A DNA stretch of 63,248 nt, taken from positions 441 through 63,688 of the forward strand of contig NZ_LMIB01000020.1 in NCBI RefSeq assembly GCF_001429065.1, written 5' to 3'. Source of the stretch: Sphingomonas sp. Root710 (GTDB taxonomy: Bacteria > Pseudomonadota > Alphaproteobacteria > Sphingomonadales > Sphingomonadaceae). Shown here in pieces: positions 8,074-17,940 of this stretch. The notes below the pieces were generated by a model. That model worked only from the letters and a program-made list of their open reading frames with translations, had not been told where the DNA came from and did not search any database. Each line of letters starts with the position of its first letter. The stretch's first letter is position 1. The translations under genes were made by a program, and so were the position numbers.

Positions 8074-9135
8074 CTACGAGTGAGATTCCTCGGCGGTTCG
8101 GTGCGGCGCCTTGTAAACCGCCGAGTCCCGTGCCTCGTCCTCGATCAACGCGCGCAAACGCCTGCGCGCGAGGACGGCACCGCTATCGATCCGCAGGAGG
8201 AGCGGATCCAGATCGAACAGATCGGCATCCCCCATCGCCTGGTGCACCGCTTCGAGCATCGGTGCATCTTCTTCGTCGAAGGACAGCGCAAACAGGCGCC
8301 CAATCTCCTGCATGTCGAGACGATTGTCCCTGGGCATTCCGGCATTCCAGAAATAGTGTGTGCTGTCCTCGGTCTCGGGCGTGAGTATATGGACCGAAGG
8401 CTGAAACATGCCGTCTTCACGCGCCGCGCCAGGGTGCGTCGCGCCGACATGGAGTAGCATCGAAGCGGGAGCGTCCCATCGCATATCCAGCCAGTGGTCG
8501 ATGCGCCCATTATTGTCGGGCCACCACAGCTGGATCGCACCGGTCGGAGGGACATTGGGTGCCCACCAGTTCGAATTGATTGTATCACCATCTCGAACGG
8601 CGCTGTGCTTGGCTGCCTGAAGGACGCCGCAGAAAGCTGGATGGAGAAACTCGATGTGCGAGAGATCCATAAGGTTGTCGGTGATGAGTTCGTAATAGGC
8701 GCTAACGAGTGATACGCCGTCGATGGTTTTGTAAGCCGGATCGGACAGATATTCGAAGCGGGGAATAAGCGCGATCTCTGCCTTCTCAGGTTCACCCGGC
8801 CAGTACCAGATGATGCTATCCTGCTCGACAGTGGGGAAGGATTGCGCGCGTATGGATGACGAACCAGTTCCCGGGAAGAAGCCACCGACGCATTGACCCG
8901 TCTCATCGAAGCGCAAACCATGATAGCCGCATTCGATGACACCGTTGTCCAGCTTCCCGCGAGACAGCGGCGCGAACCGATGCGGACACCGATCGCGCAG
9001 CGCCGTGGCCTGACCATCAGCGCCGCGGAAAATCACCGTCGGAATATCAAGCAGCCGGCGTGAAACCAGAGCGCCTCCATCCAGCTCACTCGACCAAGCC
9101 GCCATGTACCAGCTGTTTTTGAGATAGGCCTTCAT
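8074..9135 (-). CDS. Rieske non-heme iron oxygenase, alpha subunit (VanA-like)
   Basis: A 353-residue aromatic oxygenase of the vanillate-demethylase/PobA-like group. The Rieske centre is C50-x-H52 (RCPHRF) and C69-x2-H72 (CGYHGLRF). The mononuclear iron site is in DNLMDLSHIEFLHP, with His near 160 and 165. It may hydroxylate or O-demethylate an aromatic acid to feed the gentisate dioxygenase encoded just downstream. No reductase or ferredoxin gene is visible, so electrons must come from partners elsewhere. GGAGAATGAA precedes the ATG. Substrate unknown. Confidence 0.88.
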   Translation of the reverse strand: MKAYLKNSWYMAAWSSELDGGALVSRRLLDIPTVIFRGADGQATALRDRCPHRFAPLSRGKLDNGVIECGYHGLRFDETGQCVGGFFPGTGSSSIRAQSFPTVEQDSIIWYWPGEPEKAEIALIPRFEYLSDPAYKTIDGVSLVSAYYELITDNLMDLSHIEFLHPAFCGVLQAAKHSAVRDGDTINSNWWAPNVPPTGAIQLWWPDNNGRIDHWLDMRWDAPASMLLHVGATHPGAAREDGMFQPSVHILTPETEDSTHYFWNAGMPRDNRLDMQEIGRLFALSFDEEDAPMLEAVHQAMGDADLFDLDPLLLRIDSGAVLARRRLRALIEDEARDSAVYKAPHRTAEESHS

Positions 9136-9183
9136 TTCATTCTCCGCTCGCCCCGCAGTCGCACCACCGGGCTAGGTAGGTAT

Positions 9184-11631
9184 TCAGAGGCTGTAGCTGA
9201 CCGACAAGGTCCACCAACGCGGATTACCGAGCTGCATCTGCGTGCCGCCGGTTACCTCGGTTTGATCGAAACCGATCCCATAATAGCGCTTGTCGAAGAT
9301 ATTCGAGACGCGGCCTGACAGCCTCCAGCGTCCGCTCGCGTCCTTCCAGTTAAGCGCGGCGTTTACAAGGGTGTAACCCGCGATCCTGGTCGAATTGAAG
9401 TTACGGATATTATTGAAGAAATTCGACGTATAATTGCCATCGACCAGCGCGCTTAGCTGCCCGTTCGCCACCTCTACCGGCAGGCGATATTCGAGGCTCG
9501 CGCTGATCTGGCGGTTGGGCGCATAGGTGGGCCGCACATCGCGGAACAGCCCCGGCGCGATCTCCACATCCTTGACCTTGGCATGCATCAACGATGCAGC
9601 CAGCGTAGCGGTCAGCGCTTCGGTTGGCCGGGCGGTGACTTCAAGATCCACGCCGTAATTACGTGCATCTTTATTCTGCACGTAGCCGCCGACCGTCTGG
9701 AAAGTGAACGCCTGATAATCGTGATAGTCGTAATAATAGACCGAGCCGTTGATCGTCAGCCGGCGATCGAGCAGCGAGGCCTTGAAGCCGCCCTCCCCCG
9801 TCAGCAGCCGCTCCGGCTTGTACGGAATCTGGTTGTTGGGAAGCGGCGGCGGCAGGAACAGCGCATTGTAGCTTCCGGCCTTCACACCGCGATTGGCGCC
9901 GAGATACAGCAGCAGCCCGCCGACCGGCCGAAATTCGAGCTGAACTTTGCCGGTCCACAACTTCTGCACGCGGCGATCTGTGAAGGACGGCTGCAGAGGA
10001 AACACCACCGGGCTTCCATCGACGTGGAAGGGATCGACATTTGCCGCCGCGACCGACGCGAAGTCGTAATCCTGGCGCTCGCGAATGCCGCGCGCGCCCA
10101 CGATCAGCGTCCAGCGCGGCGCGAGATCATATTCCGCCTGGCCGAAGATGGAGAGCGAACGCGTGCGCAGCCGCAGCAGGTTCGACACGTCGACGCCGAC
10201 CGACTGCAGGCCAAAGAGCCCCGACAGGAACGATCCCGCCGGGCCGCCGAGACCGCGCGTGGACTTGGCGTCGATATCGAGGAAATAGCCGCCCGCCGTC
10301 CAGCGGAAGCCCGAAGCCGAGCCACTGAGCCGGAGTTCCTGCGCGAAGCTCGCATCATGGGCGCGGGTCTGGAACGCGCCGACATTGACGGGCGAGGCTT
10401 CGAGATCGACGAAGAGCTGCTTCTTGTTCAGCTTGTAATCGGAAATCGAGGCGAGCGACACGCCGCCGCCGAGATCGTAATCGACATGCAGCGCCGCATC
10501 GTAATCCGAGAAGCTGTTGATATCGTCGCCGGTGAAATCGAGCGAGGTGCGCAGCCCCGTCACCTGTCGGCCGTCATAGCCGAAGAAATCCGCCCCCGGC
10601 GCACGCCCGCCCGAGGCGGGCGCAAACGTGAACAGGTCAGGGCGGCTGCTGCCGACATTGCCGCCATTGGGATTGATCGCGATCCGCGTCTCGGCCGACG
10701 ATGCGAAGTCGGTCTGAACCACGCGGCCCTGCGCGTCGAGGGTCGCGATCGTCGGCCGCTCGATGACCGGCGCTCCGTTGGTCTTTTGCCGCGCATAAGC
10801 GCCGCTCAAACGGATCTTCAGCCGCTCGGTCGGCTCGAACTGGAGCTGTCCGCGAAACGCCAGCGAGTCATCGTTCCAGACATCGTGGCAGCACGGGTTG
10901 AGATTGCCTGAAAGGCTGGTGGGCGAACCCGCCGCGAGCCCGCCCGTCGGCGCGACGTTGTGGAAAATATTGTCGTGCCGCCGCAGATAACCAGAGAGGC
11001 GGAAGGACACACCTTCCGCGACCGGGCCGCCGAGCCCAGCTTCGAGCTTCACAAGGTTGAAGCGGCCATAATCGGCGCTCGCGTTGGCCGACCATTGATC
11101 CGTCGGCTTGCGCACCACGAACTGTACGAGGCCGCCGGTCGCGTTGCGGCCGAACAAGGTGCCCTGCGGCCCCTTGAGTACCTCGACCCGCTCCAGATCA
11201 TAGGCGGCAAGGGTCTGCCCCTGCTGCGACGGAATATAGGTCTCGTCGGTGTAGACTGCGACGGGCGCCTCGATGGCGTCGTTGAAATCGCTCTGGGTCA
11301 CGCCGCGAATGCTGAACTGGCTGCTCTGGCCGCCGGCGCTTCCCGAGACGAAGACGCCCGGTGTGATCCTGCCGAGATCGGCGCTGGTGGCGACGCCCTT
11401 GGACGCCAGCGCCTGCGCGCTATAGGCTGAGATCGCGATGCCGATATCCTGCACCGACTGCGCGCGGCGCTGGGCAGTAACGATGATTTCATCTCCGGGA
11501 TCGGCGTCGCTTGCCGCGCCAGCATTGCCGGTGATGGCGACGTCGCCCGTGGCCGCTACCTGCGCGTCCGCAGACACGATCCAGCAGGCGGTAGCCACGC
11601 CGGTGACAAGAATGTTTCTGAGCCTAGACAT
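9184..11631 (-). CDS. TonB-dependent outer-membrane receptor
   Basis: An 815-residue receptor that should import a bulky or scarce substrate across the outer membrane using TonB energy. A signal peptide of about 24 residues ends at SADAQ. A TonB-box-like segment DEIIVTAQRRAQSVQDI leads into the plug (VEVLKGPQGTLFGRNATGG). The beta-barrel runs to the terminal aromatic SVSYSL. It lies 48 bp upstream of the Rieske gene in the same direction, so its substrate may be the aromatic used by that block. A LysR-type element shared with the hyu promoter lies 116-150 bp upstream of its start. Confidence 0.93.
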   Translation of the reverse strand: MSRLRNILVTGVATACWIVSADAQVAATGDVAITGNAGAASDADPGDEIIVTAQRRAQSVQDIGIAISAYSAQALASKGVATSADLGRITPGVFVSGSAGGQSSQFSIRGVTQSDFNDAIEAPVAVYTDETYIPSQQGQTLAAYDLERVEVLKGPQGTLFGRNATGGLVQFVVRKPTDQWSANASADYGRFNLVKLEAGLGGPVAEGVSFRLSGYLRRHDNIFHNVAPTGGLAAGSPTSLSGNLNPCCHDVWNDDSLAFRGQLQFEPTERLKIRLSGAYARQKTNGAPVIERPTIATLDAQGRVVQTDFASSAETRIAINPNGGNVGSSRPDLFTFAPASGGRAPGADFFGYDGRQVTGLRTSLDFTGDDINSFSDYDAALHVDYDLGGGVSLASISDYKLNKKQLFVDLEASPVNVGAFQTRAHDASFAQELRLSGSASGFRWTAGGYFLDIDAKSTRGLGGPAGSFLSGLFGLQSVGVDVSNLLRLRTRSLSIFGQAEYDLAPRWTLIVGARGIRERQDYDFASVAAANVDPFHVDGSPVVFPLQPSFTDRRVQKLWTGKVQLEFRPVGGLLLYLGANRGVKAGSYNALFLPPPLPNNQIPYKPERLLTGEGGFKASLLDRRLTINGSVYYYDYHDYQAFTFQTVGGYVQNKDARNYGVDLEVTARPTEALTATLAASLMHAKVKDVEIAPGLFRDVRPTYAPNRQISASLEYRLPVEVANGQLSALVDGNYTSNFFNNIRNFNSTRIAGYTLVNAALNWKDASGRWRLSGRVSNIFDKRYYGIGFDQTEVTGGTQMQLGNPRWWTLSVSYSL

Positions 11632-11920
11632 GCGCCTCCCCCTCCCTCTCTCTTGAACCCTTCGGTCGGGGATGTGCCCACGACCTCGGCGCCTCGGACG
11701 GCGCTCTTGTTCTATTTCGTTCGTCAGGGATGGCAGGGGCAGTTAAATAAGACAAATAGCCAAATATAGCTTATTCATAAGAAGAATCTTATGTTTTTCG
11801 ATCTGGCGCGAGATGGTAACGGGCAGGATCACGCCATGCCGAGTGCGCACGGCGCGCCCGCGCGCGAAGCAGATACATGATGGAATCGTCGTGCGCGCCG
11901 CCGTGTGCCGTGAGCGCGGA
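11632..11920. other. Intergenic region upstream of the TonB receptor
   Basis: This 289-bp stretch between the MFS stop and the receptor start has no gene. Its middle is distinctly AT-rich and carries the candidate LysR elements listed at 11747-11781. Confidence 0.7.
11747..11781 (-). promoter_or_regulatory. Candidate LysR-type operator upstream of TonB receptor gene
   Basis: It contains ATAAGACAAATA at 11747-11758 and the palindrome CTTATTCATAAG at 11770-11781. Both also occur, the second in reverse complement, between hyuA and its divergent lysR at 22316-22369. Two 12-mers shared by two promoters in one window suggest one regulator. Confidence 0.5.
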
Positions 11921-13258
11921 TTAGGCGTTGCGCTGGAGCGCCTCGCGGAAGATCCGCAGCGACAAACCGAAGAAGAGGATACAGCCCACCATCCCCGCAA
12001 TGCTGTTGAGCGAGATGCCCCAGGTGAGCGCGAGCGGGGCAGCGCGCCCGAAGCGGCCGAGGCTGGCGACGAGGACGGGGCCCAGCCCCATCCCGATGAT
12101 CGAGGTGATCATCAGGAGAATGGCGGTCAAGGTCGCGCGCATGCGGGGCGGGGCGAAATATTGGAGAGCTATCGTTACCGCATTTGACGTCCCGATAAGG
12201 AGGAACCCGGCGAAAGCGTAGAAGGTGACGAAGGACAGTTTGGACATGGCGAAAGGCGCCACGATCATGATCAACGCGCCGCCGATGGACGCCGCGATGG
12301 GCAGGGCGGCGGCAAGCGACAATTGCTTCGCGTCGGCAAGTTTACGCAGCAGGATCGACAGGACAATCGTGCCGCCCCCGCCTGCCACCGCCTGCGCGAT
12401 GCCGAAGGCATAGCCCGCCTCCGCCACCGAGGCGCCAAAGGCGCGCTGGATATAGGTCGGCGCCCAGGCCGCGGTGCCGTGCATGATCATCAGGACGAAG
12501 CCGTCGCCGATGAACAAACCGAAATAGAGCCAGCCATTCGACTGCATATGCGACAGGATTTCGCCGAGGCCGGGCTTGGCGTCGACATCCTGTCCCTGCC
12601 TCGCGGGTTCCCTCGCGACGAGCGAGAACAGCGCGACCAGGGCAAGGCCCGGCATCGCGACCGCGATGAAAACCGCGCGCCAAACCTGCCAGCCCGGAGC
12701 GAAGCCCGCGAGCAGAAGCGACTGGATGAACTGGATCAGCGCGGCGCCGGCGAGGAAGGTCAGCGAGCTTCCGGCCATGGCCGTGGCGGAGAACAGCGTC
12801 AGCGCGATGAGACGGTGGCGCGGCGGAAACAGGTCGCTGATGAAGGACATCGCCGCCGGAACAAGCGCGGCCTCGCCGATTGCCAAACCGATGCGCAGGA
12901 CCGAGAGAACCCAATAGTTCGAGGCGAACGCCGTAAGCGCGGTGCAGCTCGACCAGAACAGCACGCCCGCCATGATCAGCGCCTTGCGGTTGCGCGTATC
13001 CGCGAAACGCGCGAGCGGGATCGAGGCGGCGACATAGAAGATACTGAAGGCCGTGCCGAATACAAACCCTAGTTGCAGATCCGAAAGCACCAGATCCGTT
13101 TTGAGCGGATCGAGCAGCAGCGCCATGATGAATCGATCGACGAAGGACAGAACGTAGAATGACGCCAAGATCGCCAGCGTCGTCCACGCGCGCCAGCTGG
13201 CGGAGGCCTGACAAGCCGTCGCGTCCGGGACGATTGCAGCCTTGTTCGACACGGCCAT
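11921..13258 (-). CDS. MFS transporter
   Basis: A 445-residue major facilitator with about 12 predicted membrane segments. The region between segments 2 and 3 reads IPLARFADTRNRKALIMAG, the MFS motif A. It should be an inner-membrane symporter, likely for an organic acid, and follows the hyu-SDR-aldehyde dehydrogenase-TonB genes in the same direction. The ATG at 13258 is chosen because AGGGGG lies seven bases upstream; a TTG two codons earlier is the alternative. The substrate cannot be told from sequence. Confidence 0.9.
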   Translation of the reverse strand: MAVSNKAAIVPDATACQASASWRAWTTLAILASFYVLSFVDRFIMALLLDPLKTDLVLSDLQLGFVFGTAFSIFYVAASIPLARFADTRNRKALIMAGVLFWSSCTALTAFASNYWVLSVLRIGLAIGEAALVPAAMSFISDLFPPRHRLIALTLFSATAMAGSSLTFLAGAALIQFIQSLLLAGFAPGWQVWRAVFIAVAMPGLALVALFSLVAREPARQGQDVDAKPGLGEILSHMQSNGWLYFGLFIGDGFVLMIMHGTAAWAPTYIQRAFGASVAEAGYAFGIAQAVAGGGGTIVLSILLRKLADAKQLSLAAALPIAASIGGALIMIVAPFAMSKLSFVTFYAFAGFLLIGTSNAVTIALQYFAPPRMRATLTAILLMITSIIGMGLGPVLVASLGRFGRAAPLALTWGISLNSIAGMVGCILFFGLSLRIFREALQRNA

Positions 13259-13353
13259 CCGCAATCCCCCTCAATCTCTCTGCAAAAACGACTTAAATAT
13301 TCGATGTCGTCATGATCGCGCGCCGGGACGGCGACCCCGGCGCGCGCATGTCA

Positions 13354-15615
13354 TCAGAAGTTCTGCGTGACGGTGAAGCCATAGGTCCGGCGATCACCAT
13401 AAGTAGCCACCACCTCGGACGCGATGGAGTTGAGGTAGCTGGCATATTTCTTGTCGAATAGGTTACGGCCCCACAGCTGGACCGACGTGCCCCCGTGCAG
13501 CTTCAACGTTGCCGAGGCATCAGCCAGTCCATAGGCCTTCTGCTTCTGGCTGGCGAGATTGTCCGCCCGGAAATAGAAGCTGCTGGTATAGTTGTACGAA
13601 GCTCGCAAGCTCAGATCCGCTCCGCCCAACGGCATATCATAGTTCACCGATCCGTTGAGGCGATGCGACGGAGCGCGCGGCAGGTCGAAGCCGCCATAGT
13701 TGGTGGTCGCGCTGGGCCGATATTCACCGAAGCGACCTCGCAGATAGGCATAGCTCGTATCGATACGAAGCTGCTGCGTGAGCCGCGCCGAAACTTCCAG
13801 TTCCACCCCCTTGGTCGTCGCCGTCGCCGCATTGTCGCTCGGCGAGATAGACACGCCATTAGGTAGGGTGATCGAACGGCGCACCTGGAGATCGCGATAT
13901 TTGTTGTAGAAAACCGCCCAGTTGAGGCGGAGGTGCTGATCCAGGAAATCCGCCTTCATGCCGACTTCATAGGCCTTGACCTTCTCCGGACGGAGAATGA
14001 CCTGCGCTTCCGACAGGATACCCGGCGTCGACTGGGTGCCGCCGCCCTTGAACCCCTGTGAGAAGGTCGCGTACAACAGCGTGCCTGCGTTCGGCTTGAA
14101 TTCAAGGCCTATCTTCGGGTCGAAGGACGTGTCGACCGGCTTTGCTACGAAGGTGTAGGGCACCGCTAGCCGGGCGAAAGTGGGAACGCTGGCTTGGTCC
14201 CCGCGCAGGGTGAACTTGCGCTCATCGCGGGTGTAGCGCCCGCCAAAGGTCAGCCCGATCTTGTCCGTAATGGCGAAGGTGCCCTGGCCGTAAAGTGCGA
14301 CACTCGTCAGGTTCGAATTGAGATAGACGAGCTTGTGCGCGCCCTGCAGCGGCGTGCCCGCCACACGCGCCGGATTGTTGAACTCGGCTAAGGCAAGCGT
14401 GGTCCCGGTGCCGTAATAGAGATCGGAATTCTCATAGCCCTTATCCTGGAACAGGTAGAGGCCCGCGACCCACTTCAGCCGATCGCCGAAGGAGAGGAAG
14501 CCGTCGCTGTTGGACGAGAAGCGCAGTTCGCCGGAATAAGTGTCGGATCTGGCTTTGGCACCATAGCCGAACAAATCCTTGTCGGTTCCGTCGTAATCCT
14601 GCTGGATATCGAGGCCGTAGCCGACCCAGCTGACAATTCCGGTGATCGTCATGGGATCGGCATCCCATACGAGCCGTCCCGAAGCCTGTTTGTTCCGCAC
14701 CTTGTTGAAGCCAGGATAGGAATAGGTGCCATGCCACGGATCCTTGTCGAGCGTATAGCTCGTCTGCGGCCCCTGCAGCACCAGCGGACCCGCGATCGGA
14801 TCATACAGGGTCGCGTCGTAATTGCCGCGATAATAGGAGCCGTTCAGCTTGAAGGTCAGGCTATCGGTCAGCTTGGCAACGAAGGTATCGCGCACGGTCA
14901 GGTGGCTGAACCCGTCAGACTTGCCGCTCGTCAGATCATGCATAAAGCCCTTGCGGTCGCGATAGCCGGCCGCGAACCGGTTCGAGACGGTGTCGCTGAT
15001 CGGAGTCGTGATCGCGCCTCGTACGTCGACCAGGCTACGGTTGCCATAACCGCCGCTGACATAGCCTTCGAAGCTGTCACCCGGATCGGTGGTGAAGATC
15101 GACACGGCACCACCGATCGTATTGCGGCCGAACAACGTGCCCTGCGGCCCGCGCAGCACTTCGACGCGGCTGACGTCGACGAGGCCCGAAAACACGTCGG
15201 CGAAACGCGGCTGATACACGTCATCGACGTAAACGCCCGACGACGGGTTCGAACCGATATCGAAACGGTTGGTGAAGATGCCGCGGATGGCAAGCTCGGA
15301 CTTCTGACCGCCGTCGGCATCGAATTGCACGCCCACCACGGCCTTGGTCAGCGCCTGCAGATTTGTCGCGGCCGCGGCCTTGAGCTGGTCGCCACCGATC
15401 GCCGTGATCGCGACAGGGATGCTCTGTGAGCGCTCCGCGCGCCGCGTTGCGGTCACGATAATGTCCTCCAGTCCGTTGTTCGCATCGGCCGCCTGCGGCT
15501 GCGGCGCGCCGGCCTCCTGCGCGAAAGCAGGCATCGAAAAAACGAGCGCGCTGACGGACGCTGCTAAAGCGATGCGCCGCGCCCCCTGCTGCAAAGAAGA
15601 GCTCCTGTAGTTCAT
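13354..15615 (-). CDS. TonB-dependent outer-membrane receptor
   Basis: A 753-residue receptor. The signal peptide begins MNYRSSSLQQGARRIALA and ends at MPAFAQ. The TonB-box-like LEDIIVTATRRAERSQSIP precedes a plug with VEVLRGPQGTLFGRNTIGGA. The barrel ends YGFTVTQNF with a terminal Phe. The ATG at 15615 is preferred because it starts the signal peptide; an upstream ATG seven codons earlier is less likely. It lies between the aldehyde dehydrogenase and MFS genes in the same direction, so the two transport genes probably import the substrate of this block. Confidence 0.92.
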   Translation of the reverse strand: MNYRSSSLQQGARRIALAASVSALVFSMPAFAQEAGAPQPQAADANNGLEDIIVTATRRAERSQSIPVAITAIGGDQLKAAAATNLQALTKAVVGVQFDADGGQKSELAIRGIFTNRFDIGSNPSSGVYVDDVYQPRFADVFSGLVDVSRVEVLRGPQGTLFGRNTIGGAVSIFTTDPGDSFEGYVSGGYGNRSLVDVRGAITTPISDTVSNRFAAGYRDRKGFMHDLTSGKSDGFSHLTVRDTFVAKLTDSLTFKLNGSYYRGNYDATLYDPIAGPLVLQGPQTSYTLDKDPWHGTYSYPGFNKVRNKQASGRLVWDADPMTITGIVSWVGYGLDIQQDYDGTDKDLFGYGAKARSDTYSGELRFSSNSDGFLSFGDRLKWVAGLYLFQDKGYENSDLYYGTGTTLALAEFNNPARVAGTPLQGAHKLVYLNSNLTSVALYGQGTFAITDKIGLTFGGRYTRDERKFTLRGDQASVPTFARLAVPYTFVAKPVDTSFDPKIGLEFKPNAGTLLYATFSQGFKGGGTQSTPGILSEAQVILRPEKVKAYEVGMKADFLDQHLRLNWAVFYNKYRDLQVRRSITLPNGVSISPSDNAATATTKGVELEVSARLTQQLRIDTSYAYLRGRFGEYRPSATTNYGGFDLPRAPSHRLNGSVNYDMPLGGADLSLRASYNYTSSFYFRADNLASQKQKAYGLADASATLKLHGGTSVQLWGRNLFDKKYASYLNSIASEVVATYGDRRTYGFTVTQNF

Positions 15616-15674
15616 ATCCCATCCTCCCCACTTCATTAAGTTTCTCGAGTGAAAATTCTTGGTTTAAAAGTAAG

Positions 15675-17171
15675 CTACAACATCACATTGATTGTCTTGA
15701 GTTCGGTATAGCTGAGCATTTCTTCGATCCCCTCCTCGCGGCCGACGCCGCTGCTGCTCATCCCGCCAAAGGGAACGCCGAGGAAATGCCGGCTACAGCC
15801 GTTGATCCAGACATGTCCGGAACGCACGCGCTTCGCGACCGACAGCGCAGCTTTGACATCACTGGTCCAGATCGCTGCCGTCAGGCCAAATTCGGTACTG
15901 TTGGCGAGATCGACGACCTCGTCGACATCGCTCCAGCGCGCGATCGACAGGATCGGGCCAAACACCTCCTCGCGCCACAAGCGCATGGATGGCGTTACAT
16001 CGGCGAACACCGTGGGCTCGACCCAAAAGCCGCGGCTGAAATCCTCGCCCTGCGGCCGTCCACCCCCAAAGATCAGCCGTGCGCCTTCGCACTTCGCGTC
16101 AGCGATGAAGCCCAGCACCTTGTCGTGCTGGACCTTCGAATTGAGCGGCCCCATGCCCGTCGCAGGATCGTGTGGATCTCCGACCCGGATCAATCCCATC
16201 CGTGCCGCGACACGCTCGACCACGGCATCGTAAAGCGCGTCATGAACGAGCAGCCGGCTGGTGGATCCGCACGACTGGCCTTGCCAGGAGAAGTTCATTC
16301 CGCCGATGGCGGCCTGTGCGATGGCGTCGGCATCATTGTCCGGGAAGACGATCATCGGGTTCTTACCGCCGAGCTCGAGCGTGACATGTTTCACACCGGA
16401 CTCCGCCGCCGCCCGTTGGATTGCACGGCCTGTCGGCACCGATCCGATGAAGGCGATACGTTTCACAACCGGATGTCGGACGAGCGCATCCCCCGCGACC
16501 CGGCCAGAGCCGGTGACGATATTGAAAATTCCGGGAGGCAACGTATCGCGCGCGATCTCTGCAAGTATCATCGCCGAGAGCGGGCTAGTCTCCGGGGGCT
16601 TAACGATCACGGCATTACCAGCAGCTAACGCTGCCGCAGTTCGCGCCACGGCGAACATGATCGGATGGTTGAACGGCACGATCCGGACAACCACGCCATA
16701 AGGCTCTCGAACGGTCAGGTGCAAATTCTCAGACGTCGCCGGAATTGTCTGCCCTTTGAGCTCATGAGCTATGCCGGCATAGTAGCGAAGGCTATCGATA
16801 GCGACACCTACATCGCCGCGCATCGGCGTAATCGTGTTGCCGGTGTCCGCGACCTCTACCTCGAGGATTTCCTGGGCTCGGGCGGCGATCGCATCGCCAA
16901 AGGCCCGCATGGCCTCGCCACGCTCAAGCGGCGAAAGGGCCGCCCAGGCAGGCCATGCGGCCTCGGCTGCCCGCACCGCGCGATCGACATCCTGCTCGGT
17001 CGCGGCCGGCGTGCGACCAATGACACGCTCATCGACGGGACTGATCGAATAATCATATTCACCGCTTTGCGATGCGACAAGTTCGCCGCCGATCAACATG
17101 CGATCGAGTGAGGTAACGAAGCGATGGCTGTCATAAGCCGATGCCACGAACGCTGAGGAAGCCTGGGTCAT
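15675..17171 (-). CDS. Aldehyde dehydrogenase (NAD(P)-dependent)
   Basis: A 498-residue ALDH-superfamily enzyme that oxidises an aldehyde to the acid. Motifs visible: VVRIVPFNHPIMFAVART, GSVPTGRAIQ (cofactor loop), TLELGGKNPM (general-base Glu), WQGQSCGSTSRL (nucleophile Cys) and EVFGPILSI. The ATG overlaps the SDR stop by four bases (ATGA), indicating coupled translation. The SDR and this enzyme could oxidise an alcohol or aldehyde derived from the substrate of the HyuAB pair. Exact substrate unknown. Confidence 0.9.
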   Translation of the reverse strand: MTQASSAFVASAYDSHRFVTSLDRMLIGGELVASQSGEYDYSISPVDERVIGRTPAATEQDVDRAVRAAEAAWPAWAALSPLERGEAMRAFGDAIAARAQEILEVEVADTGNTITPMRGDVGVAIDSLRYYAGIAHELKGQTIPATSENLHLTVREPYGVVVRIVPFNHPIMFAVARTAAALAAGNAVIVKPPETSPLSAMILAEIARDTLPPGIFNIVTGSGRVAGDALVRHPVVKRIAFIGSVPTGRAIQRAAAESGVKHVTLELGGKNPMIVFPDNDADAIAQAAIGGMNFSWQGQSCGSTSRLLVHDALYDAVVERVAARMGLIRVGDPHDPATGMGPLNSKVQHDKVLGFIADAKCEGARLIFGGGRPQGEDFSRGFWVEPTVFADVTPSMRLWREEVFGPILSIARWSDVDEVVDLANSTEFGLTAAIWTSDVKAALSVAKRVRSGHVWINGCSRHFLGVPFGGMSSSGVGREEGIEEMLSYTELKTINVML

Positions 17172-17914
17172 ATATGCATCATCCCGCCATCGACGTTGAC
17201 CGTTTGTCCGGTCATGAACCGGCTGTCAGGACCGAGCAGAAAGGCGACGACGTCGGCGATGTCCTCGGTCGAGCCAGGCCGTTTGAGCGACTGGGCATTG
17301 ACCAGCTGCACCCGTTGTTCGGGGGTGACCGACGCGCGGGGAACCTCAGTGAAGATCGGGCCGGGGGTGAGCGCGTTCACCCGCACATTATATTCGCCGA
17401 GCTCGCGCGCCATCGCCCGGCTGAGGCCGATCACGCCCGCCTTCGAGCCGACATAATGGGCGTAATTCTGACGCCCCATCATGACCGTGCTCGACGACAT
17501 GTTGACGATGCTGGCATTTTCGGCCGCCTGCAGCGGCGCCAGCGCGGCGCGGGCCATCTGCCAGATGCCCTTGAGGTTGACCGCCATGACCATATCCCAT
17601 TCCTCTTCGGGAATTTCCCAGAAGGGCCGCATCGGCAGGGTCGAGAAAATCGCGGCGTTGCTGACGATCCCATTGAGCGATCCGAACGCATCGAGCGTAT
17701 CGGCGACCGCCGCCTGGCAATCGGCGAAGCTCGAAACATCGCCGCGAACCGCAATGGCCCGCCCGCCCGCGGCCGCAACCTCGTCGACGACCGCCGCCCC
17801 GCGTTCCTTGTTGGTGTCGACGATGCACACGCTGGTGCCCCGTTCCGCCAGTGTCAGGACGATCCGGCGGCCGATTCCTTGGCCGCCCCCCGTCACGATG
17901 ACCGATTGCGTCAT
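17168..17914 (-). CDS. Short-chain dehydrogenase/reductase
   Basis: A 248-residue classical SDR. The cofactor-binding TGGGQGIGRRI lies at residues 8-18, the NxAx motif is VSNAAIF, and the active site has NMSSST and YVGSKAG (Tyr-x3-Lys). The C-terminal TGQTVNVDGG is typical. The acidic residue after strand 2 (VDTNKE) suggests NAD(H). It sits between hyuB (26-bp gap) and the aldehyde dehydrogenase (4-bp overlap). An alcohol/ketone dehydrogenase acting before a ketone carboxylase would fit, but this is inference. Confidence 0.9.
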   Translation of the reverse strand: MTQSVIVTGGGQGIGRRIVLTLAERGTSVCIVDTNKERGAAVVDEVAAAGGRAIAVRGDVSSFADCQAAVADTLDAFGSLNGIVSNAAIFSTLPMRPFWEIPEEEWDMVMAVNLKGIWQMARAALAPLQAAENASIVNMSSSTVMMGRQNYAHYVGSKAGVIGLSRAMARELGEYNVRVNALTPGPIFTEVPRASVTPEQRVQLVNAQSLKRPGSTEDIADVVAFLLGPDSRFMTGQTVNVDGGMMHI

Positions 17915-17940
17915 TCTTGTCCTTTCAGATACGGCTGAAA

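Noticed and set aside
9583-10911. 442-codon plus-strand frame within the TonB receptor gene
   Set aside because: Antisense to a clear receptor; composition typical of the complement of a high-GC gene.
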